Positions 45,113 to 55,284 are shown, counted from the first letter of the stretch. The stretch is 64,000 nucleotides of DNA from Fulvivirga lutea (GCF_017068455.1 NZ_CP070608.1:916501-980500), one strand, 5' to 3'. The notes: a model not told the origin generated them from the letters alone. Translations and numbers: made by a program.

Positions 45113-46702
45113 ATGGCAGGAGGAAAAGAAACCCCCAGACAGAAGATGATCGGGATGATGTACCTCGTGTTAACTGCCCTGTTAGCACTTCAAGTAAGTA
45201 ATTCCGTTCTAGAAAAATTCGTATTTATTGATGAAGCTTTGCAGATGCAAGGAAACGAGCTTGTTGAGAAAAACAATAAGTTGGTTGGAGCAATAAATTC
45301 AGAAGTTGAGAAAAAAGGTAATAGACCTGAAGATAAAAAGGCGTTAGATAAGGCGAAGAAGGTTCGTGAAATGACAGCTGAACTTAAGGGATATATGGAT
45401 GGATTGCGTGAGAAATTCGTAGAAATTACTGGTGGTGAAGACGAAAACGGTCAATTAATTGGCGCAAAAGATGACGAAATCGTCAGTAGTTTTATGGTGA
45501 CTCAAGGCAATGGTGCAGAACTAAAAAAGCGTTTAAATGATTACACGCGTGAGTTAATAAAACTTACGGGTGACGAAGATTTTAAGATGCTTGCTCGCGA
45601 TGCAAAGGACATTGACATAGCTAAAAATGATCCAGACCAAAAGAATAAAACTTTCGAAGAATATTATTTCATGAAAACTCCTACCGCAGCAGGTATGGCT
45701 ACAATAAGTCATCTTGAAACTGAGGTTTTGAATTATGAAGCTAGAGCTTTGGAAGATTTGGCTGAGCAGGTAGGTGCAAAAGATGTCGAATTCGATCAGA
45801 TAGTTCCATTGGTAAGACCTGCATCAAATACAGTTGCAGCCGGAGCCAAGTTTGAAGCAGAACTATTCATTACAGCTAGCGCTTCTGGATTGAATCCAAC
45901 ATTTATGATGGATAATAAGGAAGTTGAGTCTGGTCAAAATGAAGCAGGTATTAAGTATGGTAAAATAGAATTTACTGCAACACCTGGTAATTATGATTCG
46001 AAGACTTTAATGGCTGAGAAGCAATTTGAAGCTGAGATTGAATTAAATGACTCGACCTATAAAATTAAACATACTTATTACGTTGTTAAACCAGTAATTC
46101 AGGTAAGATCAGCTGCATTATCAGCGCTTTACATGAATTGCGGGAATGAGTTAGATGTTCAGGTTCCTGCATTGGGTACTTCTTACAACCCATCTTTCTC
46201 TTCAGGGGATGCACAGGTTATCAAAGGACAGCAAGCTGGTAAAGTTACTGTGATACCTAAAGGTAGAAGTAAAGTTAAATTAACTGTTAGCAACGCAGGA
46301 AGCACATTAGGAACGGAAACGTTTGATGTGAAGAAAGTTCCGCCACCAAACATTGAAATCACTAACAGAGGTAAACCTGTTGATTTTGATGAGGGTGAAA
46401 AAGGTGCTGCATTATCTTCAATAAGAGTTTCAGCGGAAGCAGATGAAAACTTTGCAAGAGAAGTACCAAAAGATGCCAGATATAGAGTTGAAAGCGTTGA
46501 AGTTAAGTTAGCAAGAGGTGGACGTCAGATTAAGGTTGATAAATTTACTTCTGAAAATGTGGACTTAAGAGCGTTTAGAAGTTTATTCAGACCTGGTGAT
46601 CAGTTGAAAATTAAAATTGAAAGAGTTTCAAGAAGAACGTACACTGGTGAAAATGAAAGAACCAAGCCTCTTCAAGAAATATATAGTATTCCAATTAATT
46701 AA
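45113..46702 (+). CDS. gldM: T9SS/gliding motor protein GldM (PorM)
   Basis: 529 residues, close to the 513 of Flavobacterium GldM. One membrane helix (about 11-29) begins after R9, near which the GldL glutamate docks. The periplasmic rod has a helical D1 domain (about 35-220) and then three beta-rich domains ending near the C-terminus (KPVIQVRSAALSALYMNCG at about 324-342). The rod spans the periplasm to the GldKN ring. The gene is 53 bp after gldL and 8 bp before gldN. Confidence 0.97.
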   Translation: MAGGKETPRQKMIGMMYLVLTALLALQVSNSVLEKFVFIDEALQMQGNELVEKNNKLVGAINSEVEKKGNRPEDKKALDKAKKVREMTAELKGYMDGLREKFVEITGGEDENGQLIGAKDDEIVSSFMVTQGNGAELKKRLNDYTRELIKLTGDEDFKMLARDAKDIDIAKNDPDQKNKTFEEYYFMKTPTAAGMATISHLETEVLNYEARALEDLAEQVGAKDVEFDQIVPLVRPASNTVAAGAKFEAELFITASASGLNPTFMMDNKEVESGQNEAGIKYGKIEFTATPGNYDSKTLMAEKQFEAEIELNDSTYKIKHTYYVVKPVIQVRSAALSALYMNCGNELDVQVPALGTSYNPSFSSGDAQVIKGQQAGKVTVIPKGRSKVKLTVSNAGSTLGTETFDVKKVPPPNIEITNRGKPVDFDEGEKGAALSSIRVSAEADENFAREVPKDARYRVESVEVKLARGGRQIKVDKFTSENVDLRAFRSLFRPGDQLKIKIERVSRRTYTGENERTKPLQEIYSIPIN

Positions 46703-46710
46703 GGATAGAA

Positions 46711-47607
46711 ATGTTAAAGTTCAAGAATTGTTTGTTAGTTGTCTTAGCTGGAATGTTGAGTATACCTGCGTGGTCTCAACTGAGTGATGTTGAACAATAC
46801 AATCCTAACTCTATTGACCCAATAGCCCGATACGAGCATCTTTTTAAAAGAAGAGTGTGGAGAAATATTGATTTAAAAGAAAAACAAAATAAAGGCTTCT
46901 TTGCGCGAGGTGGAGAGATCACGTTGTTTCTTTTAAATGCAGTTAAGTCTGGCGAGTTGACAGAGATTTATGTCAATGACTCACTTAAAACTCCTATGTC
47001 AAAGGACGAGTTCTTGAATAGTCTTGTTTATCAGGAAGGTGAAACATTCCCTCCTTATGAAAGTGGTGCGGAATATTATAGTGGAGATAGAGTTTCTTAC
47101 CAAGGAAAAGTTTACGGAGCTATATTCGATACTTATGAACCGCCTTCAAACTTGGATGATTGGGAAGTAATTCCTGGTGCTGGTAAGGCAATCAACTTCC
47201 TTCCTCGACAGATAAGCAAGATGAGAATTATGGAAGATGTAATTTTTGACAAGAGAAGGTCTAGATTATATCATCAAATACAGTCAATCCAATTATTTAT
47301 TCCGGCTTCAGAGACATTAGACGGTGTAGAAAAACCTTTGGGAGTGTTTAAGTATAAGGAGTTGTATACACTATTTAAAGATCACCCTGAAAGTGCAATT
47401 TGGATAAACAGATATAACAGCGCAGAGAATAAAAACTTTGCCGATGCTTTTACATTAAGATTATTTAGAGCGTCTCTGTTCAAATTTGAGAATCCAGATG
47501 ACGATCCTATTGTTGATATGTACAAGAATAGAAAAGAAGCAGTTATGGCTTCAGAATGGTGGGAGATGCAGTTGATGGAGAAGGAACATAACCTTTGGGA
47601 ATACTAG
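46711..47607 (+). CDS. gldN: T9SS ring protein GldN (PorN), with a CBM-like insert
   Basis: 298 residues with a signal peptide (1-22). The GldN core is recognisable: RYEHLFKRRVWRNIDLKEK near residue 40, LLNAVKSGELTEIY, MRIMEDVIFDKRRSRL near 171 and the terminal EKEHNLWEY. GldN forms the periplasmic ring with GldK. Residues about 119-154 (GAEYYSGDRVSYQGKVYGAI followed by FDTYEPP and DDWEVI) are an insert with the W/Y-G-D-x-V-x-Y-x-G-x-x-Y pattern of the CBM5/12 chitin-binding fold; it is not in the Flavobacterium GldN I recall. Gene ends at a terminator. Confidence 0.95.
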   Translation: MLKFKNCLLVVLAGMLSIPAWSQLSDVEQYNPNSIDPIARYEHLFKRRVWRNIDLKEKQNKGFFARGGEITLFLLNAVKSGELTEIYVNDSLKTPMSKDEFLNSLVYQEGETFPPYESGAEYYSGDRVSYQGKVYGAIFDTYEPPSNLDDWEVIPGAGKAINFLPRQISKMRIMEDVIFDKRRSRLYHQIQSIQLFIPASETLDGVEKPLGVFKYKELYTLFKDHPESAIWINRYNSAENKNFADAFTLRLFRASLFKFENPDDDPIVDMYKNRKEAVMASEWWEMQLMEKEHNLWEY

Positions 47608-47627
47608 AAAGAGAAAACAAAATGAGA

Positions 47628-47651
47628 GGAGAGCAATTGCTCTCCTTTTTT
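47628..47651 (+). terminator. Terminator after gldN
   Basis: GGAGAGCAATTGCTCTCC (47628-47645) is a perfect palindrome followed by six T. It lies between the convergent gldN and uvrC genes. Confidence 0.9.
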
Positions 47652-49431
47652 ATTTGAAATGGGTTAGAATTAGCTTTGCTTTTGCTGTACCAATTAATTG
47701 AGTTATCTCTTCCTTTGAGGCTTCCTTTATTTTCTTTATCGACTTGAATTGTTTGATTAGTTTATCTGCTGTTTCTGAGCCAATCCCTTTTATTTCTGTT
47801 AATTCACTCGCCAAGCTACCTTTACTTCTTTTAAGACGATGAAATGTAATGGCAAATCTATGAGCCTCATCTCTTAAATGTTGAAGAAGTCTTAACGTTA
47901 TTGATTTTTTAGATATATGTACTGGGTACTTGTCTTCAGGGAAATAGATTTCTTCGAGCTTCTTTGCAATACCAATGACAGGTATTTCTCCGTATATACC
48001 TAAATCTACCAGAGCCTTCTTAACCATTGATAATTGTCCTTTACCTCCATCAATTACAATTAGGTCTGGATATGATAATCCTTCTTCTTTTAATTTTTTG
48101 TACCGCCTTGTTACCACTTCATACATCGAAGCAAAGTCATCTGGTCCTACAACTGTTTTAATATTATAATGCCTGTAATCTTTTTTCGAAGGCTTTCCTT
48201 TTTTGAAGCACACCATTGAAGCTACTGGATTCGTTCCTTGTATGTTGCTATTGTCAAAACACTCGATATGTTTTGGTAATGTCTTTAGTGATAAGTCTGT
48301 CTTTAGTTGCTCTAGAACTATGATTGATTTATCATGAATAGGTTTCTTTAAAAGCTTGTTCTTTTTATACTCAAAAGCATTTCTTAAAGAAAGATCTATA
48401 AGCTTTTTCTTATCACCGATTTGGGGAATTATAGATTGCGTCTCTCCTAGGTTATATTCGAGATTGCTTAAAATTTCTAACCTGTTTATGGAGGAGTCTT
48501 TTATGGCATCATAGGATATTGTTTCAAGAATATCTTCTGGTTTTTCATCCAGTATTTTCTTCACTTCAAAGGTCTTTGTAGTGGTGATCGCTCCATTTTC
48601 TACGAACATATAATTCACAAAAGCATACTTATCATCTTCGGTTATAGTAAATACTGCAAGGTTGGATAGCTTCGGGTTTACAACAGTAGATTTTGACTGA
48701 AATTTTAGCAGGTGATCTAGCTTAGTTTTAAATTTCTCGGCCTCTTCATATCTAAGTTGATCAGCTGCTTTTTGCATGGACGTTTTGAAGTGATCTTTTA
48801 CTTCAATAAGAGATCCTTTAAGAATTTTCCTGACTGATTGAATATCATGATTGTAGTCACTTTCAGATTGCAAACCTTCACATGGACCAAGGCAATTACC
48901 AATGTGATACTCGAGACATACTTTGAATTTTTTCTGTTCTATATTCTTCTTGCTAAGATGCAGCTTACATGTTCTGATGGTATATAATTTTCTGATAAGA
49001 TCCAGAACAGTATTCATTGCCACTACACTTGAATAAGGTCCAAAATACTCACCTTTATCTTTATTTAGTTTACGGGTTGTGATGATACGCGGGAACCGTT
49101 CTTTTGTAATACAGATGTAAGGGAACGTTTTATCATCCTTTAAAAGAATGTTGTACTTAGGCTGGTTTTGCTTTATTAGATTATTTTCCAACAAAAGAGC
49201 ATCCACTTCATTATTAACAATAGTGAAGTCGAATTTGACAATTTCTGAAACTAATTTTCTAGTTTTTCTATTATGTCCCTGAAGTTTGTTGAAATAGGAA
49301 TAAACCCTCTTTTTTAAGTCTTTAGCTTTACCTACATAGATTAATTGACTCTCTTTATTGTAAAATTTGTAGACGCCTGGTTCATGCGGAATAACATCTT
49401 TACGTTCAATAGAATAACCTGCTGATTGCAT
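47650..49431 (-). CDS. uvrC: Excinuclease ABC subunit UvrC
   Basis: 593 residues. Domains in order: GIY-YIG (about 13-95: EPGVYKFYN, LIYVGKAKDLKKR), cysteine-rich patch (CKLH...CLEYHIGNCLGPC), UVR motif (about 205-240: LRYEEAEKFKTKLDHLL), RNase H-like endonuclease (IECFDNSNIQG, LIVIDGGKGQLS) and a terminal HhH2 pair (ELTEIKGIGSETADKLI). UvrC makes both incisions around a lesion. It follows the PBP gene with one intervening base and is on the same strand as PBP and sprE. Confidence 0.97.
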   Translation of the reverse strand: MQSAGYSIERKDVIPHEPGVYKFYNKESQLIYVGKAKDLKKRVYSYFNKLQGHNRKTRKLVSEIVKFDFTIVNNEVDALLLENNLIKQNQPKYNILLKDDKTFPYICITKERFPRIITTRKLNKDKGEYFGPYSSVVAMNTVLDLIRKLYTIRTCKLHLSKKNIEQKKFKVCLEYHIGNCLGPCEGLQSESDYNHDIQSVRKILKGSLIEVKDHFKTSMQKAADQLRYEEAEKFKTKLDHLLKFQSKSTVVNPKLSNLAVFTITEDDKYAFVNYMFVENGAITTTKTFEVKKILDEKPEDILETISYDAIKDSSINRLEILSNLEYNLGETQSIIPQIGDKKKLIDLSLRNAFEYKKNKLLKKPIHDKSIIVLEQLKTDLSLKTLPKHIECFDNSNIQGTNPVASMVCFKKGKPSKKDYRHYNIKTVVGPDDFASMYEVVTRRYKKLKEEGLSYPDLIVIDGGKGQLSMVKKALVDLGIYGEIPVIGIAKKLEEIYFPEDKYPVHISKKSITLRLLQHLRDEAHRFAITFHRLKRSKGSLASELTEIKGIGSETADKLIKQFKSIKKIKEASKEEITQLIGTAKAKLILTHFK

Positions 49432-49432
49432 G

Positions 49433-51730
49433 TTATTGAATACTATTTGGATCCCAAGGTTCTTCCTCTAATACTATACTATCAGACTTATTAGTGGCAT
49501 ATTTGCTGCAGTCCAACGTCACATCAATACCTCCAGGAGGCTGTTGGAACCTTCCTTTTTCATATCCTAATTCTTCAGATTCATATACCTGTCGCATGAA
49601 CTTATCCCAAATTGGTCTGGCGGTTTTACTGCCTTGTCCTAAATACCAACTCCTAAAATGGATGCTGCGCTCATCGCCACCTACCCAAACGCCTGTTACA
49701 AGGTCTTTGGTAACCCCCATATACCAACCGTCAGAAGCATTATTTGTTGTTCCAGTTTTACCGCCAATTTCATTATCTATTTTAAGCTCCATACTTAGCC
49801 CTTGCGAAGTGCCACCTCTTTCTTCAACTCCACCTCGTAGCATGTAGAGCATTTTATAAGCATTTTGTTGGCTAATAGCTTGTCTTGTCTTTGGCACAAA
49901 GTTCTCTATAACGTTACCATTTTTGTCTTCAATACGGGTTATGTAATATGGTTCAGTATGTATTCCCATATTAGCAAATGTGCTGTAAGCACCAACCAAC
50001 TCGAATACGGAGACATCATTTACACCTAAACATAATGAAGGTACAGCCTCAAGTTCACTTTCAATACCCACCCTATGAGCAAAGTCGACAACATTTCTTG
50101 GCTGAATTTCTTTCATTAAATAGGCAGTAATAGTATTTACTGATCTGGCCATGCCTTGTCTGATCGTCATTTTCTCACCACTTCCATAGGTTCCATCAGC
50201 GTTAGGTGGTGACCATGTTGGCGGATCACCCACTACTTGAAAAGTAACCATGGCGTCAGTAACTTCATAACAAGGGGGATAGCCATTTTCTATTGCAGCT
50301 CCATAAACAAAAGGTTTAAAAGTTGAACCTGGTTGTCGTTTACCTTGTCTTACGTGATCATACTTAAAATATTTATGATTGATTCCACCCACCCAGGTTT
50401 TAATATGACCTGTGTGCGGGTCCATAGACATCATTCCTGCATGAAGGAAATGCTTATAGTATTTCACAGAATCTAAAGGTGATAAAGTGGTATCTATTTC
50501 ACCATCCCAGGAGAAGACCGTCATTGGTTTTGGTGTATTCATTATAATGTTAATGGAATCATTGCCTTTTCCATATTTGGCAACCAGTTGATTATAATGT
50601 GGAGTCTGTTTAAATCTGCTCTCAAGAAAATTAGGAATTTCTCTGCCATCTAAATCTCTCCAGGGATTTTTACCTTTCCAGTGCTCATTAAATACTTTTT
50701 GCAACTCAGTCATGTGGCTTTTAACAGCTTCTTCTGCCATTCGCTGCATTCTGCTATCTATTGTTGTATAGATTTTTAAACCATCTTCATATAGATCGTA
50801 GCCATGATTTCTCGCCCACAATGTAAGTTCATATTTAATCATCGACCTAAAATAGGTGGCCAACCCGGTATTGTGATTTGCCACATCATAAGAAGTTAAA
50901 TCTATAGGAGATTGCAAAAGAGAATCGAATTCAGTCTTCGTGAGATGGCCGTGCCTGTATATTTTACCTAATACTTGATTTCGCTTTTTAAAAGATCTAT
51001 CGTAGTTGTAAACAGGGCTAAAGGCGGTTGTGCCTTGTAAAAGACCAATTAAAACAGCAGATTCCTGATAATTCAACTCTGAGGGACTTTTTGCAAAGAA
51101 CGTTTCTGACGCAGTTTTTATTCCATAGGCGTTACTTCCAAATGACACAGTATTCAAATACATGGCCATGATCTCCTTTTTTGTAAAGTTTTTTTCTAAC
51201 CGTGCCGCGATGATCCACTCTTTGGTTTTGATAACCACCTGCCTCAGACCAGGCACTTTATATAAGTGACCTTCATTTTCGGTCATGGTCTTAAACAGGT
51301 TTTCTGCTAACTGCATTGTGATGGTACTTCCACCTCCCGCATATTGGAAGGTTAAAACACCAGTTACCGCTCTTAATAAACCTTTCAAATCGATACCTGA
51401 ATGTTCGTTGTATCTGTGATCTTCTGATGCGAGCAACGTATTAACTAAGTCCTCTGAAAGTTCATCATAAGTAACCTGACTTCTGTTAAATCGATAGTAT
51501 CTACCTAAAGAAACTCCATCAGAAGATATTAATTCGGAGGATAAATCATTTTCCGGGTTTTCTAGTGATTTTAAACTTGGCATTCCACCATATAGCCCAC
51601 CTAAATCTATGCTTACCGTATAGATATACGTAGGGAGCCCTACCAAAAGTAGAAAAACCACAATCCACATTATTCTTATGGCCCACTTTACCTTTTTACT
51701 TGGTGTCTTTATCTTCTCAATTAGTTCCAT
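49433..51730 (-). CDS. Class A penicillin-binding protein (PBP1A-like)
   Basis: 765 residues: membrane anchor (about 18-38), GT51 glycosyltransferase (about 70-245) with catalytic E103 in SEDHRYNEHSGID, and a transpeptidase domain (about 410-740) with S-x-x-K in GSTFKPF, S-x-N in RSVNT and K-T-G-T in GGKTGTT. It polymerises and cross-links peptidoglycan. The start overlaps sprE by 14 nt, so sprE, PBP and uvrC form one transcript. Confidence 0.96.
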   Translation of the reverse strand: MELIEKIKTPSKKVKWAIRIMWIVVFLLLVGLPTYIYTVSIDLGGLYGGMPSLKSLENPENDLSSELISSDGVSLGRYYRFNRSQVTYDELSEDLVNTLLASEDHRYNEHSGIDLKGLLRAVTGVLTFQYAGGGSTITMQLAENLFKTMTENEGHLYKVPGLRQVVIKTKEWIIAARLEKNFTKKEIMAMYLNTVSFGSNAYGIKTASETFFAKSPSELNYQESAVLIGLLQGTTAFSPVYNYDRSFKKRNQVLGKIYRHGHLTKTEFDSLLQSPIDLTSYDVANHNTGLATYFRSMIKYELTLWARNHGYDLYEDGLKIYTTIDSRMQRMAEEAVKSHMTELQKVFNEHWKGKNPWRDLDGREIPNFLESRFKQTPHYNQLVAKYGKGNDSINIIMNTPKPMTVFSWDGEIDTTLSPLDSVKYYKHFLHAGMMSMDPHTGHIKTWVGGINHKYFKYDHVRQGKRQPGSTFKPFVYGAAIENGYPPCYEVTDAMVTFQVVGDPPTWSPPNADGTYGSGEKMTIRQGMARSVNTITAYLMKEIQPRNVVDFAHRVGIESELEAVPSLCLGVNDVSVFELVGAYSTFANMGIHTEPYYITRIEDKNGNVIENFVPKTRQAISQQNAYKMLYMLRGGVEERGGTSQGLSMELKIDNEIGGKTGTTNNASDGWYMGVTKDLVTGVWVGGDERSIHFRSWYLGQGSKTARPIWDKFMRQVYESEELGYEKGRFQQPPGGIDVTLDCSKYATNKSDSIVLEEEPWDPNSIQ

Positions 51731-54293
51731 TCAGGTAGTTCTTTGTAAAAAATGATAGATATGTATCTATCTCCTTACTTTGATAGAATATGTTAAAGTT
51801 ATCTTTAGTAATCACAAATTTATAAAACTTTGAATCACGTATAGGTTCCTTAATTGGATCTTGTTTTAAAAAGCTGTTATAGTAGCTCAAGGCTTCCTGT
51901 TTATCCTCGAAATCTGATACTAATATTAGTGCATACTCATCGTTCAAGATTAAATTACTCGTTTTCAACCCATCAAATTGGCTGGATGTATTAAATGAGT
52001 TAATTGCGTTAGTGATAGGATCGGATAAGTTTGATTTTATCTCATAAGCCAGAACAAAATAGTGCCACTGCTCAAGATATTGAACATATTGTGTACCCAA
52101 TCTTTTTCTTTTCTTTTCCTGAAAACTTCTCGATGATTCAAGCAGTTTTTCTGCATAAGGTTTCAATTCGCTATCAGGATAATTTGTAATGAATTCTCCC
52201 AATTCGTATTGGTACAATGTTATATCTTCCGTTTTTCCTATTAAAAGAACCTTTAACAATTGAAGATTGGCTGTAAATAAGGCTTCATCGTATTTATTGA
52301 GTGCCTGATCTATAATGTACCTTGAAGTATCGATTTTATCCTGTTGATAATATTTGTATGCTATTTCGTAAACCTTTTTAAGTTTTTCATTAGCAACTGT
52401 ACTTTCTTCGGTATAATTCGGATTTTCTATGAGTTTGGCATAAATGCTATTTGGAAACTTAGATAGAATGTTTGCCTTATATGTTTCATTTCTTGGATCA
52501 TCAAATGATTTATAAATAAGATAAAGTTGATACCAGGCCTCAGCCAAATATTCTGTTTTAGGAAATCTATTTGTTAATGTTTCAAATGCACCAGCAGCAT
52601 TTAAATCTTCCTCTAACTGAAACTTATAAATATTGCCAAGTTTATAGTAAGCATTTTCAATCTTTGACAATGATTCTGCTCGTGCTTCCTCAGAAAATGG
52701 AATGGCAGCATACATTTGATCGAACTTGTTAGCTGAACTCACTCGCTCTATTGAATCTGTATTAACCACCACATCTTGTGGCCTAACAACATCACTAAGG
52801 TTCGTTTCATTATAACTCTGTGCGCTAGATTTATTACTTCTTCGCCAATTGTCTTCAAGGGGTCTGTTACCCCATATTCTAATGAATTCCGCCTGGCCCT
52901 GAGCTACAGCTGAAGGGTTGCCAAAATACCAGGCTGTTGAACTTATGCCAGAGTTTTGATTAAAATTGTTAAACTGCCTGGTGCGTCTTTGCTCACGTTT
53001 GAGCCGTTCTTCTTCAGCTTGTTTTTTGGCCTTTTCCTCTTCAATAATGGTATTCAATTTTGCAGATAATGTCGCAGTATCTAATTCGGATAACATCAGA
53101 AGGCTATCCTGCAACTCTATAGTATTTAATTGCTTTACAAATTCATTTAAAATATCTTTTCTCTCTTTAATTTTTTCTATGTTCTCATAATCTGGTGGCA
53201 GAGATTGAACAGCGCTATCGTAATAAGCCTGAGCGAGTTCATAATTTCTGATACTATCATAGTAAACTTCACCTAAACGCAGAAAAGACTGCCCCTTTTG
53301 TCTAGGGTTTGATATGCTGTTTTCAACTGAAGATTTATAGTATTCAATAGCCTTATCTAAATTATTCTGCTTGAATTCAAACTGCGCCATTTCATAATAA
53401 ATCTTGTCTTTATACTCTTTGTTTTTGGAGTCTTTTAACAACGTATTCAAAAGTTTGCGGGCAGCTTTTACATCACTTGATTTACCCAATTGAGTCACCT
53501 GAGCCATATTTAACCTACAGTAAAAGTCAAGTTCGTATTCAGGGTTACTAGCAAGACACTTTTTATAATAATTGAAAGCCTCAGCATCAAATCCAAGTTT
53601 TTGGTAGATCTGGCCTATGATGAAATAGATTCTACCTTTGCCGTCTTTCTTTTTGAGCATTGGAGCAGCCTTCACTAAATTTTCAACCATCTTATCATAA
53701 TTCTCAACTACCTGATAATGGTGTGCTTTGTTGATATGCAGTAATTTCTGGTTTTTCTTGTTAAGTGTTTCTTTTTTAATGTAGTCCTCAACAGCTACAG
53801 CGTTTTCGAATTCCTTAGAGTCTACAAAAACCCTTAATAATCGAGCGAGGGCTTCATGTCTTGCATCATCGTCTTCACTTTTAGTATTAACGAATTTGTA
53901 TGTTTCAATGGCGTTCACATACTCCAGGCTATAATGTCGGGCTCGACCTATGTAAATGTAGCTGTCATCTACCCATTTACTGTTCTTATGTCGCTGAATA
54001 GCGATAGAAGCTTTTTTTATGCAGTCATCAATCTGTTCCTGATAGGTGTTGGCTAAGGCCGTATCTATTTTAGGATAAATTTTAAGAACATTATTATAGT
54101 CGTTGTCATAGTTATCCTTTAAGATGGCTTCTACCTCTTTAATCCTTTTTTTTGCGTAGTAATATGCATTATACCGGGCGGTGGTATTATGGTAAGTTTT
54201 GCTTAAAATATTCTTTCTTTCAGCAGAACAAGAGAAAAGAAAGATGATTAAGCAGAGGTAAAAGAAGTAAGCAAAGGGAGATTTGGCCAGCAA
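51717..54293 (-). CDS. sprE: T9SS periplasmic TPR lipoprotein SprE/PorW
   Basis: 858 residues with a lipoprotein signal (lipobox FLFSC; Cys22). Immediately after comes the family signature YHNTTARYNAYYYAKKRI. The chain is filled with helical TPR-type repeats to about residue 400, then a Gln/Arg-rich linker, more TPR, and a C-terminal beta/alpha domain. SprE/PorW is needed for T9SS secretion and gliding and is thought to link the motor and ring to the outer-membrane translocon. It is separated from the gldKLMN operon by only uvrC and PBP. The conserved start and lipobox support the ATG chosen. Confidence 0.9.
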   Translation of the reverse strand: MLAKSPFAYFFYLCLIIFLFSCSAERKNILSKTYHNTTARYNAYYYAKKRIKEVEAILKDNYDNDYNNVLKIYPKIDTALANTYQEQIDDCIKKASIAIQRHKNSKWVDDSYIYIGRARHYSLEYVNAIETYKFVNTKSEDDDARHEALARLLRVFVDSKEFENAVAVEDYIKKETLNKKNQKLLHINKAHHYQVVENYDKMVENLVKAAPMLKKKDGKGRIYFIIGQIYQKLGFDAEAFNYYKKCLASNPEYELDFYCRLNMAQVTQLGKSSDVKAARKLLNTLLKDSKNKEYKDKIYYEMAQFEFKQNNLDKAIEYYKSSVENSISNPRQKGQSFLRLGEVYYDSIRNYELAQAYYDSAVQSLPPDYENIEKIKERKDILNEFVKQLNTIELQDSLLMLSELDTATLSAKLNTIIEEEKAKKQAEEERLKREQRRTRQFNNFNQNSGISSTAWYFGNPSAVAQGQAEFIRIWGNRPLEDNWRRSNKSSAQSYNETNLSDVVRPQDVVVNTDSIERVSSANKFDQMYAAIPFSEEARAESLSKIENAYYKLGNIYKFQLEEDLNAAGAFETLTNRFPKTEYLAEAWYQLYLIYKSFDDPRNETYKANILSKFPNSIYAKLIENPNYTEESTVANEKLKKVYEIAYKYYQQDKIDTSRYIIDQALNKYDEALFTANLQLLKVLLIGKTEDITLYQYELGEFITNYPDSELKPYAEKLLESSRSFQEKKRKRLGTQYVQYLEQWHYFVLAYEIKSNLSDPITNAINSFNTSSQFDGLKTSNLILNDEYALILVSDFEDKQEALSYYNSFLKQDPIKEPIRDSKFYKFVITKDNFNIFYQSKEIDTYLSFFTKNYLNGTN

Positions 54294-54375
54294 ATTTTAT
54301 AATGGTTTTATTCTATGTGTAATGAAACGCAAAATTCAGGATAATTAATACATTAATAGTTTATAATATCTATTT

Positions 54376-55284
54376 TTGCCGTCCTTCAAATTTAAAGAAA
54401 TAATCGATTTGAGAGCGAGAAAGACACTTTCAAGCTGGCTGGTGAACAGATACTTACTCATTATTAGAAATGAGGAGAATTTTGCAGAGAAAACTACTTT
54501 TAGTTTTACCTATGCGAAGGTAATTCTATTAATAGTTACCATTTTCATTTTGTTAATGGCATTATGTCTTTTTTTAGTGAATACCTTATTAGCACAGTGG
54601 TTTGATCCTCGACACGCTCAGATGGAAGCCAATAAGAAGCTTTATGAGCTAAATGTTAAAGTAGATTCTTTGGCACAAGAGGTAGAAGAAAAAGACAAAT
54701 TCATACTCAATTTTCAGCGTGTGCTTAGCGGAGATACTACTGGAGCATTTGATAATTATGAAACCAATATTGAGGAGGAAAATGAGCCGCTTACGTCAGC
54801 TGTAGATGTAGCCAAACTTTCTCCAGTAGATTCTCAGTTCAGACAGGAGTTTGAGCAAACAGATTTATCCTTATTGAATTTCACCAATGCGCCTTCAAAT
54901 GAACTACAAGAGATATTTTTCTTCCCGCCCATTAGTGTTGGCGGGTTTATCTCTAAAGGTTATAAGGTAAGGGAAGGTCATTTTGGGGTAGATATTGTTG
55001 CAAAAAAGAACGAACCTATAAAATGTGTAGCCGATGGCACCGTTATAATGGCATCATGGACTCAGGATTCTGGCTATGTAATAGCTGTGCAGCATAGAGG
55101 CAACCTCATCTCCGTTTACAAGCATAATGCCGAATTATTGAAAAAAGTTGGTAATTTTGTAAATGCAGGTGAAATAATCTCTATTATTGGTAACACAGGA
55201 GAGTTAACTGACGGGCCACATTTGCATTTTGAGCTATGGTATAATGGCAATTCAGTAAACCCTGAAGAATTTATAACTTTTTAA
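54376..55284 (+). CDS. M23-family peptidoglycan endopeptidase, membrane anchored
   Basis: 302 residues: cytoplasmic N-terminus, one helix (about 48-70), coiled coil (about 80-115), an acidic linker, and a C-terminal LytM/M23 domain (about 185-298) with H202-x-x-x-D206 (HFGVDIVAK) and H281-x-H283 (HLHFELW). It cleaves peptide cross-links in peptidoglycan. The TTG start at 54376 coincides with a perfect TAnnTTTG-like TATTTTTG (54371-54378), so a downstream start such as TTG at 54409 is possible. A bactofilin gene follows after 10 bp; such pairs set cell shape in other bacteria. Confidence 0.87.
   Translation: MPSFKFKEIIDLRARKTLSSWLVNRYLLIIRNEENFAEKTTFSFTYAKVILLIVTIFILLMALCLFLVNTLLAQWFDPRHAQMEANKKLYELNVKVDSLAQEVEEKDKFILNFQRVLSGDTTGAFDNYETNIEEENEPLTSAVDVAKLSPVDSQFRQEFEQTDLSLLNFTNAPSNELQEIFFFPPISVGGFISKGYKVREGHFGVDIVAKKNEPIKCVADGTVIMASWTQDSGYVIAVQHRGNLISVYKHNAELLKKVGNFVNAGEIISIIGNTGELTDGPHLHFELWYNGNSVNPEEFITF

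Noticed and set aside
53000-53060. Charged Lys/Glu/Arg-rich linker in sprE as a separate domain
   Set aside because: It is a low-complexity coiled linker between TPR blocks, expected in this family.
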